From: Oscillospiraceae bacterium
GTDB taxonomy: Bacteria > Bacillota > Clostridia > Oscillospirales > Ruminococcaceae
NCBI GenBank assembly: GCA_014799385.1
Contig: JAAVIC010000020.1
Location: 120,085-184,084 of the forward strand
Direction: 5' to 3'
Length of the DNA: 64,000 bases
Below, one piece after another: positions 40,638 to 49,106 of the stretch (position 1 is its first letter; the number at the start of each line of letters is the position of its first letter). Made by a program: the position numbers and the translations under genes. The notes beneath the pieces were generated by a model, which saw only the letters and a list, made by a program, of their open reading frames with translations, ran no database searches and was not told where the DNA came from.

Positions 40638-41563
40638 TGGAATTTAAGCACACAACGGTGCTGCTGCGCGAAACGGTTGACGGAGCGTTTTCAGACCCAA
40701 AGGGCGTTTATGCGGATTTAACCACGGGCGGCGGCGGTCATAGTCTGGAATTGGCAAAACGGCTCTCGGGGGGGAGATTGATTTGCCTTGACCAGGACGC
40801 GGAGGCTTTGGATGCTGCCGGGGGGCGGCTGAAGGGGTATCCCGTGACATTTGTGCGGAGAAACTTCCGCGATTTGGAAAAAGTGCTGGACGAGCTGGGG
40901 ATTGAAACGCTCGATGGCATTATCGCGGATCTGGGGGTTTCGTCACATCAGCTTGATGACGCGGAGCGGGGATTCTCGTTCCATAATGACGCGCCGTTGG
41001 ATATGCGTATGAGCGGCGAGGGGCTTTCGGCTCGGGACGTGGTGAACGTCTACACTGAGGAAGAGCTAAGACGGATTTTGTTCGAATACGGAGAGGAGAA
41101 ATTCGCTCCGAAGATCGCTCGCGCAATCGTTACAGAACGCGGGAAAAACCCGATAGAAACAACAGGGCAGCTCGCGGAGATAATCAAAAACAGCGTTCCT
41201 GCGGCGTATCGTAGAGAGAAAAATCCGTGCCGCAAGAGCTTTCAGGCAATTCGCATTGAGGTGAACGGCGAACTTGACGCGTTGGATTCGGTGTTGGAAA
41301 TCGGGTTCAACCGTCTGAAAATCGGCGGGAGAATGTCAATTATTACATTCCACTCGTTGGAGGACAGAATCGTCAAGAATCGTTTTCGGGAATTCTGTAC
41401 GGGCTGTACTTGTCCGCCCGAATTTCCCGTGTGTGTGTGCGGAAAATTGCCGCGCGGCGAATTGATTACAAAGAAACCGATTACACCGAGCGAGGAGGAG
41501 TTGGAAAGCAATTCCAGAAGCCGAAGCGCGAAGCTGAGAGTGATCGGTAAAATAAGAGATTAG
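40637..41563 (+). CDS. rsmH: 16S rRNA (cytosine1402-N4)-methyltransferase
   Basis: Methylates C1402 of 16S rRNA using SAM. 308 residues. YADLTTGGGGHS near residue 26 is the SAM motif, DGIIADLGVSSHQLDD and FHNDAPLDMRMS are RsmH signatures, and FHSLEDRIVKNRF lies near the C-terminus. Starts within the mraZ stop codon, so translation is coupled. Confidence 0.95.
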   Translation: MEFKHTTVLLRETVDGAFSDPKGVYADLTTGGGGHSLELAKRLSGGRLICLDQDAEALDAAGGRLKGYPVTFVRRNFRDLEKVLDELGIETLDGIIADLGVSSHQLDDAERGFSFHNDAPLDMRMSGEGLSARDVVNVYTEEELRRILFEYGEEKFAPKIARAIVTERGKNPIETTGQLAEIIKNSVPAAYRREKNPCRKSFQAIRIEVNGELDALDSVLEIGFNRLKIGGRMSIITFHSLEDRIVKNRFREFCTGCTCPPEFPVCVCGKLPRGELITKKPITPSEEELESNSRSRSAKLRVIGKIRD

Positions 41564-41612
41564 AGAATTGCGTTGTTCGTGATTCAAACGAAAGAAATTG
41601 GAAGTGAATTTA

Positions 41613-42116
41613 ATGGATTATAATAATACCAACCTCGCATATGACCTTTCACGGTTTGATATGTCGGGGCGTGAACAGCGCGAGGAACAGCGCAAAAAGG
41701 ACGCGGAAGCGCGTAAAATCCGTATGGCGCCGCAGCTTTCGGTGTCGAAAAGCGGCAGCAAGCTGTTGGTATTGGCGACCGCTGTGGCAGTTTTCGCGGC
41801 GCTTTTCGCGGTGAATTATTACAACGCGAAAAATGATGACGCGGCTCGAATGGTTTCCAAACAGCAAGCGATCCTTGCGGCGGCTCAAGAAGACAACGCG
41901 CTGCTGCAGAGCAAGCTGGACAGCAAGGTAAATATCGGTTTTATCGAGAAGTACGCTACCGAAACGCTTGGAATGACCAAGGTTGGCGCGCAACAGAAGA
42001 GGTATATCAGCGTGAACACCGAAAGCCTTATCGAAACCGCTCCCGATGACAGCAAGGGGTTCCTCGGTTCGATTAAGAAGGGCTTTGGGGACTTTTTGGA
42101 ATACATCGGATTCTGA
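41613..42116 (+). CDS. ftsL: FtsL-like septum protein
   Basis: 167 residues: cytoplasmic N-terminus, one membrane helix (KLLVLATAVAVFAALFAVNYY), and an extracytoplasmic coiled coil with the FtsL-like end FIEKYATETLGMTKVGAQQKRYI. FtsL links FtsB/DivIC and FtsQ to FtsW/FtsI. Identification rests on topology, the short motif and its position between rsmH and ftsI. A strong terminator hairpin follows it. Confidence 0.85.
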   Translation: MDYNNTNLAYDLSRFDMSGREQREEQRKKDAEARKIRMAPQLSVSKSGSKLLVLATAVAVFAALFAVNYYNAKNDDAARMVSKQQAILAAAQEDNALLQSKLDSKVNIGFIEKYATETLGMTKVGAQQKRYISVNTESLIETAPDDSKGFLGSIKKGFGDFLEYIGF

Positions 42117-42171
42117 CGGCATAATATAGGGGTGAACAAGCCCTGTGGCTGTCGGCATAATGCACAAAATC

Positions 42172-42204
42172 AGCAAAGCCGGCTTGATTCGGCTTTGCTT
42201 TTTT
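42172..42204 (+). terminator. Intrinsic terminator or attenuator inside the dcw cluster
   Basis: AGCAAAGCCG-gcttgatt-CGGCTTTGCT followed by TTTTTG lies between ftsL and ftsI, both on the plus strand. A smaller hairpin AGCC-ctgt-GGCT precedes it. I see no strong new promoter before ftsI. Confidence 0.8.
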
Positions 42205-42253
42205 GATTTCCGTTATCTGTTTTATCAAAGAAGATATTGTGGAGGAATGCGTT

Positions 42254-44686
42254 TTGGGAGATATGCGTAATTCGAGGAGAAAAAGAGATAATCGCGGATT
42301 ACTTCGGCGGATTTTCGACTTTGCGAGGAAAAAGGACGCCGAGGACGCTGAGAAAAAGCCGTTGATCGGTGCGCGCGGACGGCAGATGTTCATTTTGGTG
42401 TGCATTGTGGGATTCTCGATGTTTGTCGGGTATCACCTGTTGAAGTTCACCGTGCTGGACGGCGACCAATGGCGCGCGCTTGCGAATCGTCAGCAGATGT
42501 CCGAGCTTACCATCAAGGCGAATCGCGGCACTATCTATGACGCGAACGGAAGCGTCCTTGCGCAAAGCTCCACAGTGTGGGATATAATCATAGCTCCCAC
42601 GCCGATTCACTTGGCGGACGAGGAGCGCCGCAAGGCATATGACAAGCGTGTTAAGAACCTCAAAGAAGGAGAAACAATCGAGCCGTATGTTCCGCTTGCG
42701 GATTTGATTTGCGAGAACATCGCGAAAATTCTCGACATCTCTCCCGACGGAATGAAAAATGCCTGCGCGCATTATGATGATTCATATTACTACACCGTCA
42801 AGCGCAAGGTGGAAAAGCCCGAGGTTACGCTGATAAATCAGTTCCTCTCGGACAACAATATCCTGTCGGACTGCGTTTATCCCGAGGAATCCAGCAAGCG
42901 TTACTACCCTTCGGGAAGTCTTGCGTCCACAGTAATCGGATTCACCAACTTTGACGGGGACGGCGTTTACGGACTGGAAGCGTACTACGATGAGTACCTC
43001 CGCGGCACGGACGGCAAAGCGTTCTACATAAAGGATGGTCAAGGCAGAGCTGTAGAATATCGCAATGACAACTACTTCTCCGCCGTTGACGGAAACAGTC
43101 TTGTGCTGACTTTGGACGAGGTTATGCAGCACTATCTGGAGAAAAACCTCGAGCTTACCGTGTCGCAGTATGACGTAATAAACCGCGCCACAGGCATTAT
43201 AATGAACTGCAAAACAGGCGGAGTTATCGCGATGGCGACTGTTCCCTCGTTTGATTTGAACGATCCGAGTGAGATTGTCGGAACTTACGAAAAGGGACAG
43301 CTTGACGCTCTGAAAGCGTCCGGAGCCTCCGAGGAAGAATACGATAAATTGGAGGCTGCACTCCGCGAGCAGCAATGGAAGAATAAATCGGTCGTTGAGC
43401 TTTACAACCCCGGTTCGGTATTCAAGACTATAAGCTGTGCGGCGGGTCTGGATACGGAAGTAATCGATATGAACACCACATTCACCTGTGAGGGCGGAAT
43501 GGACGTTGCGGGGCAGTTTATTCACTGTTGGAATTGGGGCGGTCACGGAACGCTGACAACACAGGGCGCAATTACCAAGTCCTGTAACCCCGCGTTTATG
43601 CAGATAGGCGCGAAACTCGGCGCGGATAAGTTTTCAAGCTACTATGAGGCATTCGGATTTACTCGTCCTACGGGAATCGACCTTCCCGGCGAGGCAATGA
43701 GTATTTTCTATACGCGCGACCAAATGGGTCCCGTGGAGCTTGCTACCTCCGCGTTCGGACAGTCGCATAAAATCACGCCGATTCAGATGTGCACGGCATT
43801 GTGTGCGGTGGTAAACGGCGGAAAGCTCGTAACTCCACACCTTGTGGACAAAATCCTCGACAGCAACGGAAACGTGATCAAAACCATTGATCCGCAGGTA
43901 AAGCGTCAGGTAATCAGCGAGGAAACATCAAAACAAATGTGCACTATCTGGGAAACTATTGTTTCGGAAAACGGCGGCACAAACGCGTATATTGAGGGTT
44001 ACCGAATCGGCGGCAAGTCGGGAACTGCGGAAAAGGTTGACGAATACAACGCGGCAGGCGGCGAGGCAGGTGGCGCGACAATGCGTTATGTGGCTACATT
44101 CGCGGCGGCAGTTCCGATGGACGACCCGGAAATCGTAATGCTTATTGCAATCGATTCTCCGACAGGTGGTTCGTCATATTACGGTTCGGCGGTTGCCGCG
44201 CCCGTAGTATCGGCAGTGTTCAGCGAGGGTCTTGAGCATCTGGGGATTTATCCCACCTACACCGCCGAAGAGCAGGCGAAGATGGACGCGATAGTTCCGT
44301 ATGTGATAGGTCAAAATTCTATGAGAGCGCAAAGCGCGCTTGTTGAGCAAGGCTTTGGTATAGAGATAGTCGGCGATGATACGGGTGACGCGGTGGTAAC
44401 AAACCAGATTCCGTATTCGGGAATGAGCGTTCCCAAGGGTTCGACCGTGGTGCTGTATATGGGCGGCGCAGAAAGCGAAACGGCGATTGTTCCCGGTGTT
44501 ATCGGTCTGGATCTGGCTTCCGCCAACAGCGCGATAACCAACGCGGGATTCAACATAAAGGTTATCGGCGGCGCGGCGTCCAATTCCGAGGCGAAGGCTG
44601 TTTCGCAAAGCGTAAGCTCGGGTACAACGCTTGAAAAGGGTTCTGTGATTGAAGTCACGTTCCGAGTGGATACGCGTGATAACTAG
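42254..44686 (+). CDS. ftsI: Penicillin-binding protein, FtsI/SpoVD type with two PASTA domains
   Basis: 810 residues, class B transpeptidase that crosslinks septal peptidoglycan. One N-terminal membrane helix (FILVCIVGFSMFVGYHLL), dimerisation domain with NRGTIYDANGSVLA, transpeptidase motifs GSVFKT (S about 388), KSCN and GGKSGTAEK (about 586), and two C-terminal PASTA repeats from about residue 677. This layout fits SpoVD or PBP2B; only one such gene is in the cluster. Start TTG 42254 is 8 bases after GGAGG; ATG 42263 is the alternative. Confidence 0.92.
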   Translation: MGDMRNSRRKRDNRGLLRRIFDFARKKDAEDAEKKPLIGARGRQMFILVCIVGFSMFVGYHLLKFTVLDGDQWRALANRQQMSELTIKANRGTIYDANGSVLAQSSTVWDIIIAPTPIHLADEERRKAYDKRVKNLKEGETIEPYVPLADLICENIAKILDISPDGMKNACAHYDDSYYYTVKRKVEKPEVTLINQFLSDNNILSDCVYPEESSKRYYPSGSLASTVIGFTNFDGDGVYGLEAYYDEYLRGTDGKAFYIKDGQGRAVEYRNDNYFSAVDGNSLVLTLDEVMQHYLEKNLELTVSQYDVINRATGIIMNCKTGGVIAMATVPSFDLNDPSEIVGTYEKGQLDALKASGASEEEYDKLEAALREQQWKNKSVVELYNPGSVFKTISCAAGLDTEVIDMNTTFTCEGGMDVAGQFIHCWNWGGHGTLTTQGAITKSCNPAFMQIGAKLGADKFSSYYEAFGFTRPTGIDLPGEAMSIFYTRDQMGPVELATSAFGQSHKITPIQMCTALCAVVNGGKLVTPHLVDKILDSNGNVIKTIDPQVKRQVISEETSKQMCTIWETIVSENGGTNAYIEGYRIGGKSGTAEKVDEYNAAGGEAGGATMRYVATFAAAVPMDDPEIVMLIAIDSPTGGSSYYGSAVAAPVVSAVFSEGLEHLGIYPTYTAEEQAKMDAIVPYVIGQNSMRAQSALVEQGFGIEIVGDDTGDAVVTNQIPYSGMSVPKGSTVVLYMGGAESETAIVPGVIGLDLASANSAITNAGFNIKVIGGAASNSEAKAVSQSVSSGTTLEKGSVIEVTFRVDTRDN

Positions 44687-44771
44687 TAGTTTTGTGGGTT
44701 GTAATCCAAAATCGACCTATTGGCAGCTAGAGTTTAGCGCATTATAACCCAAATCAACTTTTTGGCGGCTA

Positions 44772-44957
44772 GTGCAAATCCAAAATGCGAGCTATAGCGA
44801 CCGCCTTAATAGCGCGGCATCCGTGCCGCGCTTTGGGCGGTCGCTGGCAACGTCCTGTTGCCGCGGCATACCGCGCAGCGGTGTGCCGTGACGCTCAGCT
44901 AGAGCAGACGAGCTTCGCTCGTCTGCTCGGTTCGCAATTTGCTATTAAAATAAGGAG
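44772..44957 (+). repeat. Family-A structured 5' repeat, composite copy before murE
   Basis: Opens GTGCAAATCCAAAATGCG but closes GGTTCGCAATTTGC, so the two ends belong to different sequence subtypes; pairing remains possible as GCAAAT/ATTTGC plus TGCGA/TCGCA around a bulge. It contains the GCGGCATCCGTGCCGC and GGCAAC...GTTGCC modules seen before the XRE gene, then AGCAGACGAGC-ttc-GCTCGTCTGCT, and ends TATTAAAATAAGGAG. Leader modules from about 44695. Confidence 0.85.
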
Positions 44958-44969
44958 TTAAAGCTACTA

Positions 44970-46418
44970 ATGACAGTCAGAGAAGTGTTCACGGGGATTT
45001 GCTCCGTGCCCGAATCCCTTGCGGATAAAGAGGTTGCGGGCGTAACCTCCGACAGCCGCGAGGTTAAGGACGGGTTCGTGTTCGTGTGTATAAAGGGAGC
45101 GAACTTTGACGGACATTCCGTGGCGGAGAAATTTCGGGACGTCTGTGCAGCGGTGGTTACGGAACGTCCGCTTGGTCTTGAAAACGAAGTGACCGTACGG
45201 TCTACACGCGAGATTTACGCGCGGTTGTTGTCGAACTTCTGCGGAAATCCCACACGCGGGTTGAAGCTGTGCGCCGTTACAGGCACGAACGGCAAAACAA
45301 CTGTGGTGAACCTGTGTGCGCAAATCGTGCGGAATCTCGGGCATTCGAGCGGCATAATCGGCACGCTCGGAACGGACACGGGCGGCGGATTGGTCTACTC
45401 CCATGACGGACCGCCCACCACTCCCGAACCAAGGCGGCTGTACGAGTTGTTCGCCGAGATGAAAGAACGCGGCACGGAGTATTGTTTCATTGAGGCAAGC
45501 TCTCAGGCATTGGCGCAGTATCGGTTCGCGGCGGAGAATTTTGCGTCCGCTGCGTTTACCAATCTCACAAGAGACCATTTGGACTATCATGGCACGATGG
45601 AGAACTATTTTCTTGCCAAACGGCGGCTGTTCGGTATGTGCCGAAACGCGGTGGTGAATATTGATGACGAATACGGCGCACAAATCGCGGAGTATTGCCG
45701 CGAAACGGGAGTTCCGGTGTATACGGTTTCAACGGAAAAGGACGCGGATTATAAAGCCGAGTTCATAAAGCTTCTGCCCGACCGCTCCGAATTTGTGCTG
45801 ACGGATTCGGCGGCGGGGAAGAGTTACCCAGTAAGATTCCGAATGACGGGTCTGTACAACGTCCTGAATGCCGTTGAAGCGGCAGTAACAGTTCATCTGA
45901 CGGGGATTCCGCTTGATGAGGTTATCGAGTCGCTCACGCGTATCGAGGGAGTATCCGGGAGGTTGGAAACGCTTTACAGCGGAGAGAAAACGGTGATTCG
46001 CGATTACGCGCACACCGAGGACGGACTTAAACAACTTTTGTCCACGCTGAAACCGTTGTGCAAGGGGCGGCTGATAACGGTATTCGGCGCGGCGGGGGAG
46101 CGTGACGCGGGCAAGCGTCCCGATATGGGCAGAGCGGCGGCGGAGTTTTCGGATCTGCTGATTGTCACTACCGACAGTCCGCGCCACGAAGACCCGCAGA
46201 AAACCATTGACGATGTGGTTCGCGGAATCCCCGAGGGAGTTTTGTATGAGGAGTTTGTCGACCGTAAAGAGGCGGTAATCCGCGCGCTGGAGCTGGCGCG
46301 GAAAGGCGATGTGGTCGCGCTGTGCGGCAAGGGTCACGAGGATTATCAGGCAATCGGCGACGAGTATTTACACTTCGACGAACGTGAGATCGTTGAAGAA
46401 TATTTCAGGAATAAGTAG
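44970..46418 (+). CDS. murE: UDP-MurNAc-tripeptide synthetase
   Basis: Adds the third stem-peptide residue in peptidoglycan synthesis. 482 residues. AVTGTNGKTT is the ATP loop, TTPEPRRLYE and NLTRDHLDYHGTMENY the UDP-substrate motifs. The amino-acid selectivity loop reads DSPRHEDP. Enzymes adding meso-diaminopimelate have DNPR and lysine-adding ones differ, so the conserved Arg suggests meso-DAP, with an unusual Ser for Asn. The usual EVSSHAL is EASSQAL here. Confidence 0.94.
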   Translation: MTVREVFTGICSVPESLADKEVAGVTSDSREVKDGFVFVCIKGANFDGHSVAEKFRDVCAAVVTERPLGLENEVTVRSTREIYARLLSNFCGNPTRGLKLCAVTGTNGKTTVVNLCAQIVRNLGHSSGIIGTLGTDTGGGLVYSHDGPPTTPEPRRLYELFAEMKERGTEYCFIEASSQALAQYRFAAENFASAAFTNLTRDHLDYHGTMENYFLAKRRLFGMCRNAVVNIDDEYGAQIAEYCRETGVPVYTVSTEKDADYKAEFIKLLPDRSEFVLTDSAAGKSYPVRFRMTGLYNVLNAVEAAVTVHLTGIPLDEVIESLTRIEGVSGRLETLYSGEKTVIRDYAHTEDGLKQLLSTLKPLCKGRLITVFGAAGERDAGKRPDMGRAAAEFSDLLIVTTDSPRHEDPQKTIDDVVRGIPEGVLYEEFVDRKEAVIRALELARKGDVVALCGKGHEDYQAIGDEYLHFDEREIVEEYFRNK

Positions 46419-46426
46419 GTGGAGAG

Positions 46427-47770
46427 ATGTTTTCAACAAAGGAAATCGCGCAAGTAACAAACGGAAAATTAGTGGGAGATGATGTGAGTATCTCCTCGGT
46501 GTCGTCCGATACGCGGACGATAAAAAAGGGTGCGCTGTTTATCGCGATAAACGGCGAACGATTTGACGGCAACGACTTCATAAAGCAAGCGGCGGCAGCG
46601 GGCGCGGCGGCGGCGATCTCGGATATGCCCGCTGGCTCGGTCAAGACGGATATTCCCGTAATTTATGTCGGAAATTCGCGCACCGCGCAGTTGATGCTCG
46701 CAAGGTATTACCGCAGCAAGTTCGATATTCCGTTGTGCGGAGTGACCGGCTCTGTCGGCAAGACCTCCACCAAGGATATGATTTATGCGGTACTCTCCGC
46801 GAAATTCAACACCCTCAAAACGGAGGGAAATTTCAACAACGAGATAGGACTCCCGCAGACGCTGTTCCGTCTTAATGAGGAGATGGGCGCGGCGGTTATC
46901 GAGATGGGAATGAGCGACCGCGGTGAAATCAGTATGCTTTCCAAGACCGCAATGCCCGATTGCTGCGTGATTACCAATATCGGTTATTGCCACATAGAGC
47001 AGCTCAAAACCCGCGAGAATATCCTCGCTGCAAAGATGGAGATACTTGATGGAGCGACCTGTATCGCCCCGCTGATTGTCTGCGGCGATGACGAGTATCT
47101 CTCCAAGGTAAATCCCGATTGCCGCGTGGTACGGTATGGAATGTCCGCCGCGAATGACGTTTACGCGGATAATGTGCGTCAATCCGAAAACGCGATGGAA
47201 TTTACAGTGCATTACAAGGGAAAGTCATATGACGCGCGCGTTCCCGCTGTTGGAGAGCATCACGTGCTGAACGCTCTCGCGGCATTTGCGGTGGGAATCG
47301 AATACGGAATGACCCCCGAGGAGATAGTCCCTGCGTTTATGAACTATGAGGGCAGCGGACTGCGCCAGAAAATCGAGAAGAGAGGCGATGTGACTGTGAT
47401 TCTCGATTGTTACAACGCAAGCCCCACATCAATGCCCTCCGCGCTGAAGGTACTCGGCTCTATGAAAGGACATAAAGTCGCGGTTCTCGGGGATATGCTG
47501 GAGCTGGGCGAGCAGTCCAAGGCTCTCCACGCGGGACTTGCCGATGTAGTTTCGGCGAACGCGGAGCTGATTTTCCTGTACGGGCGCGAAATGCACGCGC
47601 TTGCCGCGGAGCTTTCAAAGCGCGGGGTTTCCGTGTTCCATAGTGAAAACAAGGAGCAGCTTACGAAAATGCTTATCGAGAATATCAAAAGCGGCGATGT
47701 GATTCTGTTTAAGGGTAGCCGCGGAATGAAAATGGAAGAGATTGCGGACAAAATAGGTGGAAAATCGTGA
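46427..47770 (+). CDS. murF: UDP-MurNAc-tripeptide D-alanyl-D-alanine ligase
   Basis: Adds D-Ala-D-Ala to complete the stem peptide. 447 residues. GVTGSVGKTSTKDMI is the Mur-ligase P-loop, TEGNFNNEIGLPQTL and EMGMSDRGEI are MurF signatures, and DCYNASPTSM with VLGDMLELG lie in the C-terminal domain. It begins 8 bases after murE, with GGTGGAGAG upstream, and overlaps mraY by 4 bases. Confidence 0.95.
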   Translation: MFSTKEIAQVTNGKLVGDDVSISSVSSDTRTIKKGALFIAINGERFDGNDFIKQAAAAGAAAAISDMPAGSVKTDIPVIYVGNSRTAQLMLARYYRSKFDIPLCGVTGSVGKTSTKDMIYAVLSAKFNTLKTEGNFNNEIGLPQTLFRLNEEMGAAVIEMGMSDRGEISMLSKTAMPDCCVITNIGYCHIEQLKTRENILAAKMEILDGATCIAPLIVCGDDEYLSKVNPDCRVVRYGMSAANDVYADNVRQSENAMEFTVHYKGKSYDARVPAVGEHHVLNALAAFAVGIEYGMTPEEIVPAFMNYEGSGLRQKIEKRGDVTVILDCYNASPTSMPSALKVLGSMKGHKVAVLGDMLELGEQSKALHAGLADVVSANAELIFLYGREMHALAAELSKRGVSVFHSENKEQLTKMLIENIKSGDVILFKGSRGMKMEEIADKIGGKS

Positions 47771-48810
47771 TTAATGAGAACATTCTGACATATGTGATTG
47801 CGGCGTGTGTGGCGTTCGCGCTGACGTGGCTTGCGGGATTCTGGCTGATTCCGATGCTGCACAAGCTGAAGTACGGACAGACCATTCTGGACATAGGTCC
47901 CAAGTGGCATAAGGCGAAGAAAGAGGGTACGCCGACAATGGGCGGAGTGATGTTCATTGTGGCGGTAGTGCTGACGTTCGCGGCGGGAATGGTGGCTCTG
48001 TCGGCTATGAGCGAATCCGCGCTGGATAAGGCGGAGCTTACGCGTTCGGTTTCGGGGCTGGTAATGGCTGCGGCATTCGGATTTATGGGCTTTCTGGACG
48101 ACTTTATCAAGGTAAAGAAGAAGCATAACGAGGGCTTGACACCGATTCAGAAGATTATTTTTCAGGTGATGATAATCGCTGCGTACTTCGCGACAATGTA
48201 TGTAAGCGGTCTTGCGCGCACGGTGATAACATTCCCGTGGGGACAGTGGGATATGGGATTGCTGTATTATCCGATCGTCGGTCTGGGGATTCTGTATCTC
48301 GTAAACTCCGTGAACCTGACAGACGGCATTGACGGGCTGTGCAGCTCGGTTACAGTGGTGTATATGGCGGCATTCGCGATGATTTCGGGAATGTTGGGCG
48401 CGTTCGGCGAGGAACTGCTGACGTTCTGTACGGCGGGCGGCTGCATAGGTTTTTTGATGTGGAATTTCCCGCCCGCAAAGGTGTTTATGGGCGACACGGG
48501 TTCGATGTTCCTCGGGGGAATAGTGTGCGCGGTAGGTCTGGGCTGCGGCGCGGAGTTCCTGATGGTTCTCGCGGCGATGGTGTATATTCTTGAGGCACTG
48601 TCGGTGGTGATTCAGTCCACGGTGTTCAAAATCACCAAGCGTATTCACCACACCAAAGAGGGAAAGCGTCTGTTTAAGATGACTCCGATTCATCACCACT
48701 TTGAGCTTTCGGGTTGGAGCGAGGTCAAGATTGATGTGGTGTTCTCGCTGACGGCGGCGATTTGCGGCGCGGCGGCGGTTGTTTTCGGGTACTTTATGTA
48801 CATTGCATGA
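47767..48810 (+). CDS. mraY: Phospho-MurNAc-pentapeptide transferase
   Basis: Makes lipid I from UDP-MurNAc-pentapeptide and undecaprenyl phosphate. 347 residues, about ten membrane helices. GTPTMGG near residue 57, GFLDDFIK near 115, NLTDGIDGL near 185, FMGDTGSMFLGG and MTPIHHHFELSGWSE are the conserved cytoplasmic loops. GTG start overlaps the murF stop. murD, usually next, is missing; a 296-base stretch of family-A modules follows instead. Confidence 0.95.
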   Translation: MINENILTYVIAACVAFALTWLAGFWLIPMLHKLKYGQTILDIGPKWHKAKKEGTPTMGGVMFIVAVVLTFAAGMVALSAMSESALDKAELTRSVSGLVMAAAFGFMGFLDDFIKVKKKHNEGLTPIQKIIFQVMIIAAYFATMYVSGLARTVITFPWGQWDMGLLYYPIVGLGILYLVNSVNLTDGIDGLCSSVTVVYMAAFAMISGMLGAFGEELLTFCTAGGCIGFLMWNFPPAKVFMGDTGSMFLGGIVCAVGLGCGAEFLMVLAAMVYILEALSVVIQSTVFKITKRIHHTKEGKRLFKMTPIHHHFELSGWSEVKIDVVFSLTAAICGAAAVVFGYFMYIA

Positions 48811-48985
48811 CAGTGTACGATTATGCTTTGAATTATAATGATAATCCACTATTTAGAGTGAAATTTCAGCGCGTTATAACTTACAACAATAAATCGGGTT
48901 GCAATCAATGTGCGTTATAACTCACAGCAAGCTATCGGCTACTCGTGCATAGAACGTAAAATTCACAACAGCCTACCGGCGACTT

Positions 48986-49100
48986 GTGCAAATTCCGCAA
49001 GCCGCCGTGGAAGCGTAGCGCAGCGGAGCTTTCACGGCGAGGCTAGTGCAGATGAGCTTGCTCATCTGCACGGTGCGGGATTTGCTATTCAGATAAGGAG
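48986..49100 (+). repeat. Family-A structured 5' repeat, copy before ftsW
   Basis: Opens GTGCAAATTCCGCAAGCC, closes GGTGCGGGATTTGC (11-bp stem with one wobble). Hairpins include GCCGTGGAAG...CTTTCACGGC and TGCAGATGAG-cttg-CTCATCTGCA. Ends TATTCAGATAAGGAG. Three leader modules (48828-48985) of the type GCGTTATAACTCACAGCAAG. Confidence 0.88.
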
Positions 49101-49106
49101 ATTACA

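Noticed and set aside
48828-49100. Possible CRISPR array, because of repeated GTTATAA units
   Set aside because: Units are degenerate, unevenly spaced and have no unique spacers of constant length; no cas genes are in the window.
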